Shown here in pieces: positions 17,633-26,196 of a stretch of 64,000 bases of DNA. The first letter of the stretch is position 1, and every line of letters starts with the position of its first letter. The position numbers and the translations under genes were made by a program. The stretch spans positions 69,002-133,001 of the forward strand of contig NZ_MJGV01000026.1 of NCBI RefSeq assembly GCF_001865015.1. Reading direction: 5' to 3'. This DNA comes from Curtobacterium sp. MMLR14_010. GTDB taxonomy: Bacteria > Actinomycetota > Actinomycetes > Actinomycetales > Microbacteriaceae. The notes beneath the pieces are model-generated. The model saw only the letters and a program-made list of their open reading frames with translations, searched no databases and had not been told where the DNA came from.

Positions 17633-18576
17633 AGGACCTCCTCGGCCTTGCGGTTGGCGCGCTGCCGGAGCAGCGTGAAGACGAGCAGGATCGCGACGAG
17701 GACGAGTCCGAGCGCCGCGGCGTACCCCATGCGCGCGTCGATGAACGCGGTCCGGAACACGTACTGGATGAGCACGGTGGTGGAGAACCCCGGGCCGCCG
17801 CCGGTCATGACGTAGATCACGTCGAAGGCCTGCAGGGAGAACACGACGTTGAGGATGACCAGGATCGACGTCGTCGGTCGGAGCAGCGGCCACGTGATCG
17901 TGCGGAACCGGGCCCAGCGGGACGCGCCGTCGATCGCGGCCGCCTCCTTGAGCTCCGCGGGCACCGACTGCAGCGCTCCGAGGTAGATCACCATGCAGAA
18001 CCCGATGCGGGTCCACACGACGACGATCACCAGGGTGGCCATCGCCCAGCCCGGCGCGGTCAGCCAGGGCAGCCGGCCGAGCCCGAGTGCCTCGAGCAGG
18101 TTGTTCACCACGCCGTAGTCCCCGTTGAAGATCCAGGACATGACGACGCCGACGACGACACCCGCCGCGACCATCGGCACGAAGAACAGCGCACGGAACA
18201 CGCCGCGCCCGGGCAGGGGTCGGTTCAGGGCGACAGCGAGGGCGAGCCCGATCGCCATCGACGTCGGCACGGTCCCGAGGGTGAACACGAGCGTGTTCCG
18301 CAGCGCGGTGGCGATGAGGGGGTCCCCGGTCATCGCCGTGAAGTTCCCGGCGCCGATCCAGCCGCCGTCCGTGATCGAGGTGCTGCTGTCCCGGAGGCTC
18401 AGCGCGATCGCGATGACGATCGGCACGAGCGAGAACGCCAGGAACAGCACACCTGCCGGACCGATGAAGGCGTACGGGACGAGCCGCGCCCGGCGTCGCG
18501 TCCTCGGGTCAGCGGGACGTCCGGGGCTCGCGGGCAGGGTGGCCGCCCGGTCCCTGGTCTCAGTTCGCAGTGACAC
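17629..18576 (-). CDS. carbohydrate ABC transporter permease, MalF/UgpA type
   Basis: First inner-membrane permease of the CUT1 importer, 315 residues. A basic cytoplasmic N-terminus is followed by 6 TMs and an EAA loop (ELKEAAAIDGASRWARFRTI). Its GTG start lies inside the binding-protein gene, overlapping it by 17 nt. Pairs with the MalG-type permease downstream. Confidence 0.92.
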   Translation of the reverse strand: MSLRTETRDRAATLPASPGRPADPRTRRRARLVPYAFIGPAGVLFLAFSLVPIVIAIALSLRDSSTSITDGGWIGAGNFTAMTGDPLIATALRNTLVFTLGTVPTSMAIGLALAVALNRPLPGRGVFRALFFVPMVAAGVVVGVVMSWIFNGDYGVVNNLLEALGLGRLPWLTAPGWAMATLVIVVVWTRIGFCMVIYLGALQSVPAELKEAAAIDGASRWARFRTITWPLLRPTTSILVILNVVFSLQAFDVIYVMTGGGPGFSTTVLIQYVFRTAFIDARMGYAAALGLVLVAILLVFTLLRQRANRKAEEVL

Positions 18577-19864
18577 TGCGCATCGCCTCCATCATCTGGC
18601 CAGCGGCCTCGGCCGGGCGGAGCTGTCCGAGCAGGCACAGGTCGAGGTAGTCGGCGAACACCGCGTTCAGCGACGAGAAGTACTGCCCGCTCTCGGCCTT
18701 CACCATCGAGAGCGGGATCGTGGCGCCCTGGTCGATGAACTGCTGCATGGTGTCCGCGTGGGACTCGTAGCCGACGTCGGCGGCGTCGAGCGACTTCCGT
18801 GCCGGCAGCCAGTTGCCGTCGTGGCAGAACCGCTCGATCTGCTCGCGGCTCGTGATGAGGGCGACCAGTTCCGCGGCGAGGTCGGGGTGCTTGCTCGACT
18901 TCGTCACCGCGAGTGCGTTCCCGCCCAGGTCGCTGGCCTCACCGGTGTTGCGGATCATCGGTGCGGTGCCCCAGTTGTCGGGCATCTGCTCGTCGAGCTG
19001 TGCCATCGGCTCGGGGTTGTTGAGCATCATCCCGATCTGCCCGGTCATGAACAGGTTCCGCGCGACGTCGCCGCCGCCGGTCTTGCTGAGGTTGCCCGTG
19101 GTGGCGAGTCCCTCGGCGTACCACTTCCGGCCGAACTCGAGCGCACCGATCGCCTCCGCGGTGTCCATCGAGGGCGTCCCGCCGTCCTCGCCGAGGAAGG
19201 CGCCGCTGTTCTGGTACACGACGGGCAGCCAGCGGTAGGCCGTCTCGGGTCCGCTCCACCCGTAGCCGAAGGCGTACTTGCCCGTGACCTGCTTGACCTC
19301 GCGGGCGACGTCGAGGAACTCGTCCCACGTCCAGGCGTCGGCGATCGCCGTCGGCGGGGTCACGCCGATCTGCTCCATCACGTCCCGGTTGTAGTAGGTG
19401 ATGAAGTTGTCGGTGTGCTGGAACACCCCGAACACGCCGTCGTTCCGGGCACCGATCGCCCAGAACGGCTTCGTGTAGTCCGACTCGTAGTCGGCCGGGA
19501 TGTGCGCACTGATGTCGATGAGGCTGCCGTTCGCCGCGTACCGGCCGATCTGCTGCGGGGTGATCCGGATGATGTCCGGGGCCAGGTCCGCGGCGAGGCG
19601 CGTGATGAACCACTGGTGGAACTGCCCGGTGGTCACCTCCACCGAGACGCTGGTCCCGGGGTGCGTGGCGACGAACTCGTCGGCGATCCGCTGGTAGCTC
19701 GTGATGTCGGTCGGGATGTTCCAGGTGGACAGGCGGATGTGCTTCGTGCCGCCGCGCGCGGCGGTCCCCTGGCCGGCGCACGCAGCGAGCGCGCCGGCCA
19801 TCGAGATGCCGGCGAGGGCGAGGAACCCCCGTCGGGCGAGCTGGGGTGGTGGGCGGTTCGGCAT
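18560..19864 (-). CDS. extracellular sugar-binding lipoprotein (CUT1, Tat-type signal)
   Basis: Solute-binding protein of 434 residues for the CUT1 importer. The signal region reads ARRGFLALAGISMAGALAAC, with a twin-arginine motif and a lipobox LAAC. It should therefore be a Tat-exported, lipid-anchored protein. The mature part is a typical cluster-D/MalE-like binding fold. A strong AAGGAGAGG site precedes the ATG. The position downstream of a GH4 alpha-galactosidase suggests alpha-galactosides such as melibiose or raffinose as ligands. Confidence 0.9.
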   Translation of the reverse strand: MPNRPPPQLARRGFLALAGISMAGALAACAGQGTAARGGTKHIRLSTWNIPTDITSYQRIADEFVATHPGTSVSVEVTTGQFHQWFITRLAADLAPDIIRITPQQIGRYAANGSLIDISAHIPADYESDYTKPFWAIGARNDGVFGVFQHTDNFITYYNRDVMEQIGVTPPTAIADAWTWDEFLDVAREVKQVTGKYAFGYGWSGPETAYRWLPVVYQNSGAFLGEDGGTPSMDTAEAIGALEFGRKWYAEGLATTGNLSKTGGGDVARNLFMTGQIGMMLNNPEPMAQLDEQMPDNWGTAPMIRNTGEASDLGGNALAVTKSSKHPDLAAELVALITSREQIERFCHDGNWLPARKSLDAADVGYESHADTMQQFIDQGATIPLSMVKAESGQYFSSLNAVFADYLDLCLLGQLRPAEAAGQMMEAMRSVTAN

Positions 19865-19923
19865 GTCCTCTCCTTTGAGGTCGTGGTGCCGGGTCGTGCG
19901 GACGGGAGGCGCGGTGCGGGTGT

Positions 19924-19984
19924 GCGCACCGGTGCGCCTCCGGTGGTGGGTGACGCCCGGCGTGGTGGGCCAGCGCCGGGCGTC
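19924..19984. promoter_or_regulatory. palindrome and hairpin in the melA-binding protein gap
   Basis: The 126-bp gap holds a perfect 14-bp palindrome GCGCACCGGTGCGC (19924-19937), of operator type. It also holds an 11-bp stem GACGCCCGGCG / CGCCGGGCGTC (19952-19962 / 19974-19984) with an 11-nt loop just after the GH4 stop. The hairpin may reduce read-through or protect the upstream message, giving unequal expression of enzyme and binding protein. The palindrome may be a second control point. Confidence 0.5.
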
Positions 19985-19990
19985 CGCTGG

Positions 19991-21415
19991 TCAGACCAGG
20001 GCGGGTCGCGCCTCCTGGCCGGTGCCCTGCGCGGTGGCGACCGCGTCCGCCGGACGGAGCGCCTCCGGGAGCAGCGCCGCGTGCGCGTGCAGGAGCTCGT
20101 CGGTCATCGCCGCGATCCGGTCGAGGGTCAGGTGCGCCGCGGTGAGCGGGTCGAGGGCCACGGCGTGGTGCACGTTCGCCACGTCCCCCGTCAGCGCCGC
20201 CCGGACGGCCAGGGTCTGCACGTTCGTGTTCGTCCGGTTGATCGCGGCGAGCTGCGGCGGGAGCTCCCCGAAGGAGGTCGGCTGGACGCCCTTGCCGTCG
20301 ACCAGGCAGGCCACCTCGACGCAGGCGTCGGACGGCAGGTTCGCGATGACACCGGTGGCGTTCGGGACGTTCCCGTAGACGACCGCGGGGACGCCCGTCA
20401 CGATCGCGTTGACGATGCTCGCGCCGTACTCGACCGACGGGGACAGGTCGGCCTTGAGCTTCTCGAGCTGCTGGTCGACGTCGCCCTGCTCGTCGTGGGC
20501 CAGGCAGATCTCGTAGTAGTCCCACCGCTCCGGGATGTACTCGAGGGTCGTCTCCGGGTCCTTCCGGAAGTACGGCACGTACTCGCTCGCGTGGTGGCTC
20601 GACTCGGTCTCGAAGTACCCGAACGAGCGCATCAGCTGCGTGCGGACCTGCTCGTTGCCACCCTCGTAGTTGCTCGCTGCGAGTGCCGCCTCGCTGTGGT
20701 CGCCGTCGTCGTCGTGCAGGTCGGCCGCCGCGACGCCGCGACGGTGCTTCGCCGTCATCACCTCGCGCAGGCGGGGGTAGAGGTCCTCGCCGTTGCGCCG
20801 CTTGAACTCGAGGATCCAGGCCTGGTGGTTGATGCCGGCGCTGACGAACTCGACCTCGTCGTACGGCACGTCGAGCGTCCTGGCGAGCATCCGCGTCGTG
20901 CCCTGCACGCTGTGGCACAGCCCGACCGTGCGGAGGCCCCTGGCGTTGAGGAACGCCGTGGCCATCGCCATCGGGTTCGCGTAGTTGATGAACTGCGCGT
21001 CCGGGCAGAGCTCGAGCGCGTCGCGGGCGATGTCCTCGTAGGCGCGCACCGAGCGGAGGAAGCGGAAGACCCCACCGGGGCCGACGGTGTCACCGACGGC
21101 CTGGTCGATGCCGTACTTCCGCGGGATCTCGACGTCCCACTTGTACGACTCCACGCCGCCGACCTGGAACGTGATGATGACGACGTCCGCGTCGGCGAGG
21201 GCCGCACGGCGGTCGGTGGTCTCGAGGACCTCGACGCCGAGGCCGTGGTGCGCGACGAGTTCCCTGGCGGCGGCCGCGGTGCGGGCGACCCTGCCCGCGT
21301 CGAGGTCCATGAGGTGCAGCGTCGCGTCCTGCAGCGCCGGGAAGCTGACGAGGTCGCCGATGAGACGGAAGGGGAAGACGAAGCCGCCGGCGCCGATGAT
21401 GGTGATCTTGGTCAT
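19991..21415 (-). CDS. melA: GH4 alpha-galactosidase (MelA type)
   Basis: NAD+- and divalent-metal-dependent glycosidase of family GH4, 474 residues, working by the oxidation-elimination-reduction mechanism. It has the N-terminal dinucleotide fold (KITIIGAGGFVFP), the metal/substrate motif CHSVQGT with Cys and His, NYANPMAM, and GINHQAWILEFK. CHS rather than CN/CD in the metal motif is typical of alpha-galactosidases, whereas phospho-glycosidases differ. The protein is cytoplasmic, so its sugar would be imported by the ABC system encoded downstream. TAGCGT 6 nt before the ATG (21422-21427, minus strand) suggests a leaderless transcript facing the divergent AraC gene. Confidence 0.85.
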   Translation of the reverse strand: MTKITIIGAGGFVFPFRLIGDLVSFPALQDATLHLMDLDAGRVARTAAAARELVAHHGLGVEVLETTDRRAALADADVVIITFQVGGVESYKWDVEIPRKYGIDQAVGDTVGPGGVFRFLRSVRAYEDIARDALELCPDAQFINYANPMAMATAFLNARGLRTVGLCHSVQGTTRMLARTLDVPYDEVEFVSAGINHQAWILEFKRRNGEDLYPRLREVMTAKHRRGVAAADLHDDDGDHSEAALAASNYEGGNEQVRTQLMRSFGYFETESSHHASEYVPYFRKDPETTLEYIPERWDYYEICLAHDEQGDVDQQLEKLKADLSPSVEYGASIVNAIVTGVPAVVYGNVPNATGVIANLPSDACVEVACLVDGKGVQPTSFGELPPQLAAINRTNTNVQTLAVRAALTGDVANVHHAVALDPLTAAHLTLDRIAAMTDELLHAHAALLPEALRPADAVATAQGTGQEARPALV

Positions 21416-21516
21416 GCCAGCACGCTACGGAGCACCCGGGAGCGCCCGCCTCCGGCTTCGGACGGCGGCGTTCCCGGATCCTCAGGTCGGCCCGGGTCCT
21501 GCTCGGGGAGCTGTCC

Positions 21517-21522
21517 TAGGCT
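21517..21522 (+). promoter_or_regulatory. leaderless -10 element for the AraC regulator
   Basis: TAGGCT sits 6 nt before the GTG at 21529. The 113-bp gap between the divergent GH4 and AraC genes therefore contains both promoters and presumably the AraC binding sites. Confidence 0.5.
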
Positions 21523-21528
21523 CGCCCC

Positions 21529-22410
21529 GTGCTCGATGACGCGCTCACCCATCCGCTGACGCCCGGCTCCGTCGTCGAGACCGTGGAGCCCGCCTACTGG
21601 AGCCACCGCGGGCCGGCCCCGCGGATGGACGCCTCCCACCGCCACGACGACCTCGAGATCAACCTCGTGCTCGAGGGCCGGCTCGACTACCGGTTCGGGG
21701 GCACGCCGATCAGCGTGCACGCCGGTGAGATCGCGCTCTTCTGGGGCTGGACCGCACACCAGCTCATCGGCGAGCCGACCGAGCTCGGCGAGTTCCGCTG
21801 GGTCCACATCCCGCTCGCCGAGGTGCTCGCCTGGGGGCTGCCCGACCACGACCTCGGCGCGATGCTCCTGAACCGCCCGGTCATCGTCCCGACCTCGGCC
21901 GCCGGACGAGACGTCGAGTCGATGCTCGGTTCGTGGCAGCAGGACTTCGCCGACGACGGCGCCGAGCTCATCGCGAACCTCGAGGCCCAGGCGCTCGTCC
22001 GCCGCCTGCTCCGGCACGCCCGCGCCCAGGTGGACCTGCGCCCGTGCGGTGAGCACGGGACCGCGGAGGCCATGCACCGGGTGGTGGACATGGTCCGGTT
22101 CGTCGTGGGCCACTTCCGGGAGCCCGTCACCGTGACCGACGTCGCTGCCGCAGCCCACCTCCACCCGCACTACGCCATGACGGTCTTCCGACAGGACGTC
22201 GGCACGACGATCGTGGAGTACCTCACCCGGTGCCGGGTCGCGGAGGCCCAGCGGCTGCTCGCCACGACGACGATGACCACCAGTGAGGTGGCGCACGCCG
22301 CGGGCTTCGGGTCGCAGAGCAGCTTCTACGCCCACTTCACCCGCGCCTTCGGCGCCGCACCCGGCGCGTACCGCTCGTTCCACCGGCGGCGCGAGCCGGT
22401 GCTCGGCTGA
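21529..22410 (+). CDS. AraC-family transcriptional regulator
   Basis: Regulator of 293 residues with an N-terminal cupin sensor domain (about 20-150; SHRHDDLEINLVLEG) and two C-terminal HTH motifs from about 190 (DVAAAAHLHPHYAMTVFRQ and TSEVAHAAGFGSQSSFYAHF). The architecture resembles MelR-type regulators. Its divergent placement next to the alpha-galactoside operon makes it the likely activator of that operon. Begins with GTG. Confidence 0.9.
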   Translation: MLDDALTHPLTPGSVVETVEPAYWSHRGPAPRMDASHRHDDLEINLVLEGRLDYRFGGTPISVHAGEIALFWGWTAHQLIGEPTELGEFRWVHIPLAEVLAWGLPDHDLGAMLLNRPVIVPTSAAGRDVESMLGSWQQDFADDGAELIANLEAQALVRRLLRHARAQVDLRPCGEHGTAEAMHRVVDMVRFVVGHFREPVTVTDVAAAAHLHPHYAMTVFRQDVGTTIVEYLTRCRVAEAQRLLATTTMTTSEVAHAAGFGSQSSFYAHFTRAFGAAPGAYRSFHRRREPVLG

Positions 22411-22420
22411 GCACGCAGCA

Positions 22421-22466
22421 ACGGACGGGAGGCTCGGGGCAGTCGTGCCCCGAGCCTCCCGTCCGT
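22421..22466. terminator. 21-bp perfect palindromic terminator
   Basis: The arm 22421-22441 (ACGGACGGGAGGCTCGGGGC plus one A) pairs without mismatch with 22446-22466 around a GTCG loop. It lies between convergent genes and belongs to the GGACGGGAGGC family. No T-run follows. Confidence 0.88.
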
Positions 22467-22495
22467 CATGTGGTCGCCTGGGCGACCCGCTCGAC

Positions 22496-22894
22496 TCAGT
22501 GGCGGCGGAAGTAGCCGTTCGCGCCACCGACGTACATCAGGACGGTCGCGACGAGGACGGCGACGCCACCGATCCAGCCGAAGGCGTTGCCGCCGGAGGC
22601 GGCACCGACGCCCACCCCGATGAGCTGCAGGATCGCGAGGACGGTCAGCACGATGCGGGCCCAGTTGCGGCCGTCGCGCATCTTGAAGACGATGATGAGC
22701 TCGACGATCGCGAGGATGAACGCGAAGATCGCGCCGCCCACGAGCGGGGCGGTGCCGACGCTGTCGGCCGCGTCGGACGCGCTGCCCGACACGAGGCTGA
22801 TGACGCCGGACAGGATGTTCGCCAGGACGACGATCAGCCAGATCACGAATGCGACGGTGACGGTCGTCGGACGACCGGAAGTGGTGTTTGCCAT
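22496..22894 (-). CDS. small four-TM membrane protein
   Basis: Product of 132 residues with four hydrophobic segments (about 12-33, 48-68, 76-96 and 103-123), the second followed by the basic loop FKMRDGRNWARI. The start at 22894 has a GAAGGAG site. An in-frame ATG at 22924 is less likely. Function is unknown. Tandem small-TM proteins of this look are often annotated only as DUFs in Actinobacteria. Confidence 0.7.
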   Translation of the reverse strand: MANTTSGRPTTVTVAFVIWLIVVLANILSGVISLVSGSASDAADSVGTAPLVGGAIFAFILAIVELIIVFKMRDGRNWARIVLTVLAILQLIGVGVGAASGGNAFGWIGGVAVLVATVLMYVGGANGYFRRH

Positions 22895-22982
22895 GCTGCT
22901 TGCTCCTTCGACGTGCGACCGCATGCAGCGGTCTTTCAGCGAACGTACATGGGTTTGGCCTGTCTGTCCGGTTCTGGGTCCG

Positions 22983-24017
22983 TTACCCTTCGCTTCCGCC
23001 GGCCGCTCGGGCGATCGCGACGACGGCCCTGGCGGTCGCGACGTCCGTGATGAGCTCGTCGACCATCCCGGCGCGGACGGCCCCGACGACGCTCGGTGCC
23101 TTCTCCGGCCCGACCGCGATCGCGACGACGTGCGGGATGTCGACCAGGACGGACCGCGCTGTCCTGACCATGCGCTCAGCCCCGTCGAAGGCGATCTCGG
23201 AGCCGTCGGCGCGGAAGAAGTTGAGGGAGACGTCCCCGGCGGCGTCGCGGAGGACGTCGTCGTCCACCGGGACGCCGCGCGCGTGTGCGTCGCGGATCGC
23301 CGGCGGGGCCCCCACCCCGACGAGGGCGCCGACGGCGCGGTCCCACAGGCCGACGACGTGCTGGAAGGCCGGGTCGTTCTCCAGCGACGCCCGCATGTCC
23401 GCGGACGGCAGCGCCTGCGCGAACAGGAACGCCGGCACGGCGGCGGACCGCTCGGCCGCGAGCCGGGTGATCTCGTTCGACTGGAACCACGGCAGCGGGT
23501 CCGCCTGCCCACCGACCGTCGGCGCGAGGAGCACCCCGTCCAGGCGGAGCGTGACGTCGCGCGCGACCGCGTGGGTCGTCCGGCCGCTGCCGATGAGCAG
23601 AGCGTCGCCGGGGCGGAGCGCCATCCGGTCGACGGCCACGGTCACCGCGGCGGCGAGGTCGCTGCCGATCGTGGCGTGGTGCACGGCCGAGACGACCTGC
23701 ACGGCGTCGAGCCCCAGGAGCACCCGGACCTCGTCGGCGAGGGCGACGGTCTCGTCGAGGAACGGGTCGCGGACCCGGATCTCGACGAGCCCCGACCGCC
23801 GGGCCTCGGAGACCAGGCGGCTGACCGTGGCCCGCGACACCGCGAGCCGTTCGGCGATGTCCACCTGGGTGACGTCCTCCAGGTAGTACATCCGCGCCGC
23901 CTGGTACACGAGGTCGAGCGGGAAGCGGGCGTGGCCGTCGCGGGCGGCGTCGGACACGGCGACGGCCGGTCGTCCCGGACGACCGGCCGTCGCGCCCGTT
24001 GCGGGGCGTGGTGTCAC
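22983..24017 (-). CDS. SorC/DeoR-type sugar-binding transcriptional regulator
   Basis: Regulator of 344 residues from a GTG start. An N-terminal HTH (MYYLEDVTQVDIAERL and SRATVSRLVSEARRSGLVEI, about 44-80) is followed by the SorC sugar-phosphate-binding domain of the NagB/RpiA fold (GSGRTTHAVARDV, VGGQ). It starts 4 nt after the binding-protein stop and is the last gene of the RbsB/C/A-type operon, so it probably responds to the imported sugar or its phosphate. Candidate operators lie upstream of the operon (28560-28588). Confidence 0.88.
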   Translation of the reverse strand: MTPRPATGATAGRPGRPAVAVSDAARDGHARFPLDLVYQAARMYYLEDVTQVDIAERLAVSRATVSRLVSEARRSGLVEIRVRDPFLDETVALADEVRVLLGLDAVQVVSAVHHATIGSDLAAAVTVAVDRMALRPGDALLIGSGRTTHAVARDVTLRLDGVLLAPTVGGQADPLPWFQSNEITRLAAERSAAVPAFLFAQALPSADMRASLENDPAFQHVVGLWDRAVGALVGVGAPPAIRDAHARGVPVDDDVLRDAAGDVSLNFFRADGSEIAFDGAERMVRTARSVLVDIPHVVAIAVGPEKAPSVVGAVRAGMVDELITDVATARAVVAIARAAGGSEG

Positions 24018-24021
24018 GCGC

Positions 24022-25017
24022 TCACTCGGCGAGGGTGAACGGGGACGTGACCTTGTCCGCGTTCTCCTTGGTGATGAGCACGCAGTCGAACGCCTGCTTC
24101 TCCTGGCTGGCGCCGGTCTTGCCGGTGCGGATGAAGGAGTCGGCCTCCTGCACCGCCTTCTTCGCGAACGTGGCGACCGGCTGCAGGACCGTGTACTGCA
24201 GCTCCCCCGCCTTGATCGCGTCGACCGCGTCCGGCGAGCCGTCGAAGCCGCCGACCTTCACCTGGTCGAGCTTGCCGGCCTCCTTCAGTGCGGCGACCGC
24301 GCCGAGGGCCATCTCGTCGTTGCCCGGGATGACGCCCTTGATGTCGGGGTTCGCCTGCAGGATGGACTGCATCTTGTCGTGGCCCTGCGTGCGGTCCCAG
24401 TTCGCGACCTGCTTGGCCACCTCCTTGAGCCCGGGGTACTGCGAGAGCACGGTCTTGTAGCCGTTCGACCGGGTCTGCGCGTTGTTGTCCGACGGGGCGC
24501 CGAAGAGCTCGGCGTAGTTGCCCGAGTCACCGACGTCCTTGACCCACTGCTGGGCACCGAGTGCGGCGCCCTGGGCGTTGTTCGAGACGAGCTGCGCCTT
24601 CGCCAGGCCCGACTGGTTGATCTCGGCGTTCACCAGGATCACCGGGATGCCGGCGGCGTCGGCCTTCTTCACGGCACCGATCGAGCCGCTCGCGTTGGCC
24701 GGGTCGAGGATGATCGCGACCGACTTGTTCGTGATCGCGGTGTCGATGAGGTTGCTCTCGGTGTTCGTGTCGCCCTTGGAGGCCGAGACGTTCGACTTGT
24801 AGCCGAGGGACTTGGCCTCGGCGGACGCGACGTCGCCCTCGGTCTTCCAGTACGGGTTCGAGGGGTCGTTGACGATGATCGAGATCAGGCCGCCCTTCTT
24901 CGACGAGCCCGAGCCGGAGCCCGTGTCCGACGATGCGCTGCCCCCGGCGGAGCAGCCGGCGAGGACGAGGGTCAGGCCGACGCCCGCGGCGAGCACCATT
25001 GCCAGCTTGCGGTTCAT
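24022..25017 (-). CDS. sugar ABC transporter substrate-binding lipoprotein, RbsB type
   Basis: Lipoprotein of 331 residues with a Sec signal and lipobox LAGC, a Ser/Gly linker, then a type-I periplasmic-binding fold (NDPSNPYWKTEGDVA, DPANASGSIGAVKKADAAGIPVI, GNDEMALGAVAAL, VGGFDGSPDAVDAI). Belongs to the CUT2 group for pentoses, inositol or polyols. The neighbouring dehydrogenase makes a short-chain polyol such as erythritol or threitol a reasonable guess, but the ligand is not shown by sequence. Confidence 0.9.
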   Translation of the reverse strand: MNRKLAMVLAAGVGLTLVLAGCSAGGSASSDTGSGSGSSKKGGLISIIVNDPSNPYWKTEGDVASAEAKSLGYKSNVSASKGDTNTESNLIDTAITNKSVAIILDPANASGSIGAVKKADAAGIPVILVNAEINQSGLAKAQLVSNNAQGAALGAQQWVKDVGDSGNYAELFGAPSDNNAQTRSNGYKTVLSQYPGLKEVAKQVANWDRTQGHDKMQSILQANPDIKGVIPGNDEMALGAVAALKEAGKLDQVKVGGFDGSPDAVDAIKAGELQYTVLQPVATFAKKAVQEADSFIRTGKTGASQEKQAFDCVLITKENADKVTSPFTLAE

Positions 25018-25053
25018 TGTGGGGTTCCTTTCGCTGTGTTCCGGTGACGGGGG

Positions 25054-26196
25054 TCAGCCGGCGGTCTTCTCGTGGACGGCGGCCGGGGGCTGCGTGTCCA
25101 CGGGAGCTGTGGGGGTGGGCGTCGTCGTCCCGCCGGCACGGGCCGGGCGGCGCTTGTACTGCACGGCGTTCAGCAGCACGGCGAGGACGATGACGGCGCC
25201 GGTGAAGACGGTCTGCCAGTAGGCCGAGACGCCGATGATGACGAGGCCGTCGGACAGGAAGCCGATGACGAAGGCCCCGAGGAGGGTGCCGCGGACGTTG
25301 CCGACACCACCGGAGAGCGCGGCGCCGCCGATGACGACGGCCGCGATGGCGGTGAGCTCGTACGAGTTGCCGGCGGTGGGGCTCGCGCTCGTCAGCTCGG
25401 ACGACAGGATCAGGCCGGCGATCGCGGCGCAGAGGCCGGACAGCGCGTAGACCCGCACCTTGACCCGCTTGACCGGGACACCGGAGAGCTCAGCGGCCCG
25501 CTCGTTGCCACCGGAGGCGTACAGCCAGCGGCCGAACACCGTGCGGTTGAGGAGCAGGCTCGCCGCGATCGCCGCGACGATCATCACGATGACGCCGATG
25601 GGCAGCCCGATCAGCCGGTTGAATCCGAGCCAGTCGAAGCCGGTGTTCCCGAGCGCCGCGTTGCCGCCGAGGTCGTTGTAGGTCAGGCCGTTCGTCATCA
25701 GCAGGCCGATGCCGCGGACGACGTAGAGCATGCCGAGGGTCGCGACGAACGGGGCCACCTTGAAGCGGGCGACCAGGATGCCGTTCACGAAGCCGATGAA
25801 CGCGCCGACCGCACAGGCGACCACGACGACGACCCAGACCTTCGGGTACAGCGTCGAGCCGCCGATCGTGACGCCCTTCATCAGGGCACCGGCGATGACG
25901 CCCGAGAACCCGAGCGTCGAGCCGACGGACAGGTCGATGCCGCCGTTGAGGATCACGACGAGCATCCCGATCGCCAGGATCGCGTAGACCGCGACGTGGG
26001 ACGACATCGTGAGGATGTTGCTGACCGTGAAGTAGTTCGGTGAGAGGACGGAGAAGACGACGATGATCGCGACGAGGGCGAAGAACGCGCGCCCCTGCAG
26101 CAGGAGCCGGCCGAGGCTGAACCCGTCGGCGAACATCGCGGGACGGCGTCGCGCCGAGGTGGTGGAGGACATGCGTGTTCCGTTCGTGGCGGTCAT
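25054..26196 (-). CDS. sugar ABC transporter permease, RbsC type
   Basis: Inner-membrane permease of the CUT2 importer, 380 residues with about 9-10 TMs. Hallmarks are NGGIDLSVGSTLGFSGVI, NGILVARFKVAPFVATLGMLYVVRG and GNERAAELSGVPVKRVKVRVYALSG. The ATG at 26196 overlaps the ATPase stop by 4 nt. An internal ATG at 26172 is a possible alternative start. The C-terminus is a Pro/Thr tail. Confidence 0.92.
   Translation of the reverse strand: MTATNGTRMSSTTSARRRPAMFADGFSLGRLLLQGRAFFALVAIIVVFSVLSPNYFTVSNILTMSSHVAVYAILAIGMLVVILNGGIDLSVGSTLGFSGVIAGALMKGVTIGGSTLYPKVWVVVVVACAVGAFIGFVNGILVARFKVAPFVATLGMLYVVRGIGLLMTNGLTYNDLGGNAALGNTGFDWLGFNRLIGLPIGVIVMIVAAIAASLLLNRTVFGRWLYASGGNERAAELSGVPVKRVKVRVYALSGLCAAIAGLILSSELTSASPTAGNSYELTAIAAVVIGGAALSGGVGNVRGTLLGAFVIGFLSDGLVIIGVSAYWQTVFTGAVIVLAVLLNAVQYKRRPARAGGTTTPTPTAPVDTQPPAAVHEKTAG

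Noticed and set aside
18125..21559. 1144-codon plus-strand open frame across the GH4 operon
   Set aside because: It lies antisense to the GH4, binding-protein and permease genes, which have intact family motifs; the product lacks any domain.
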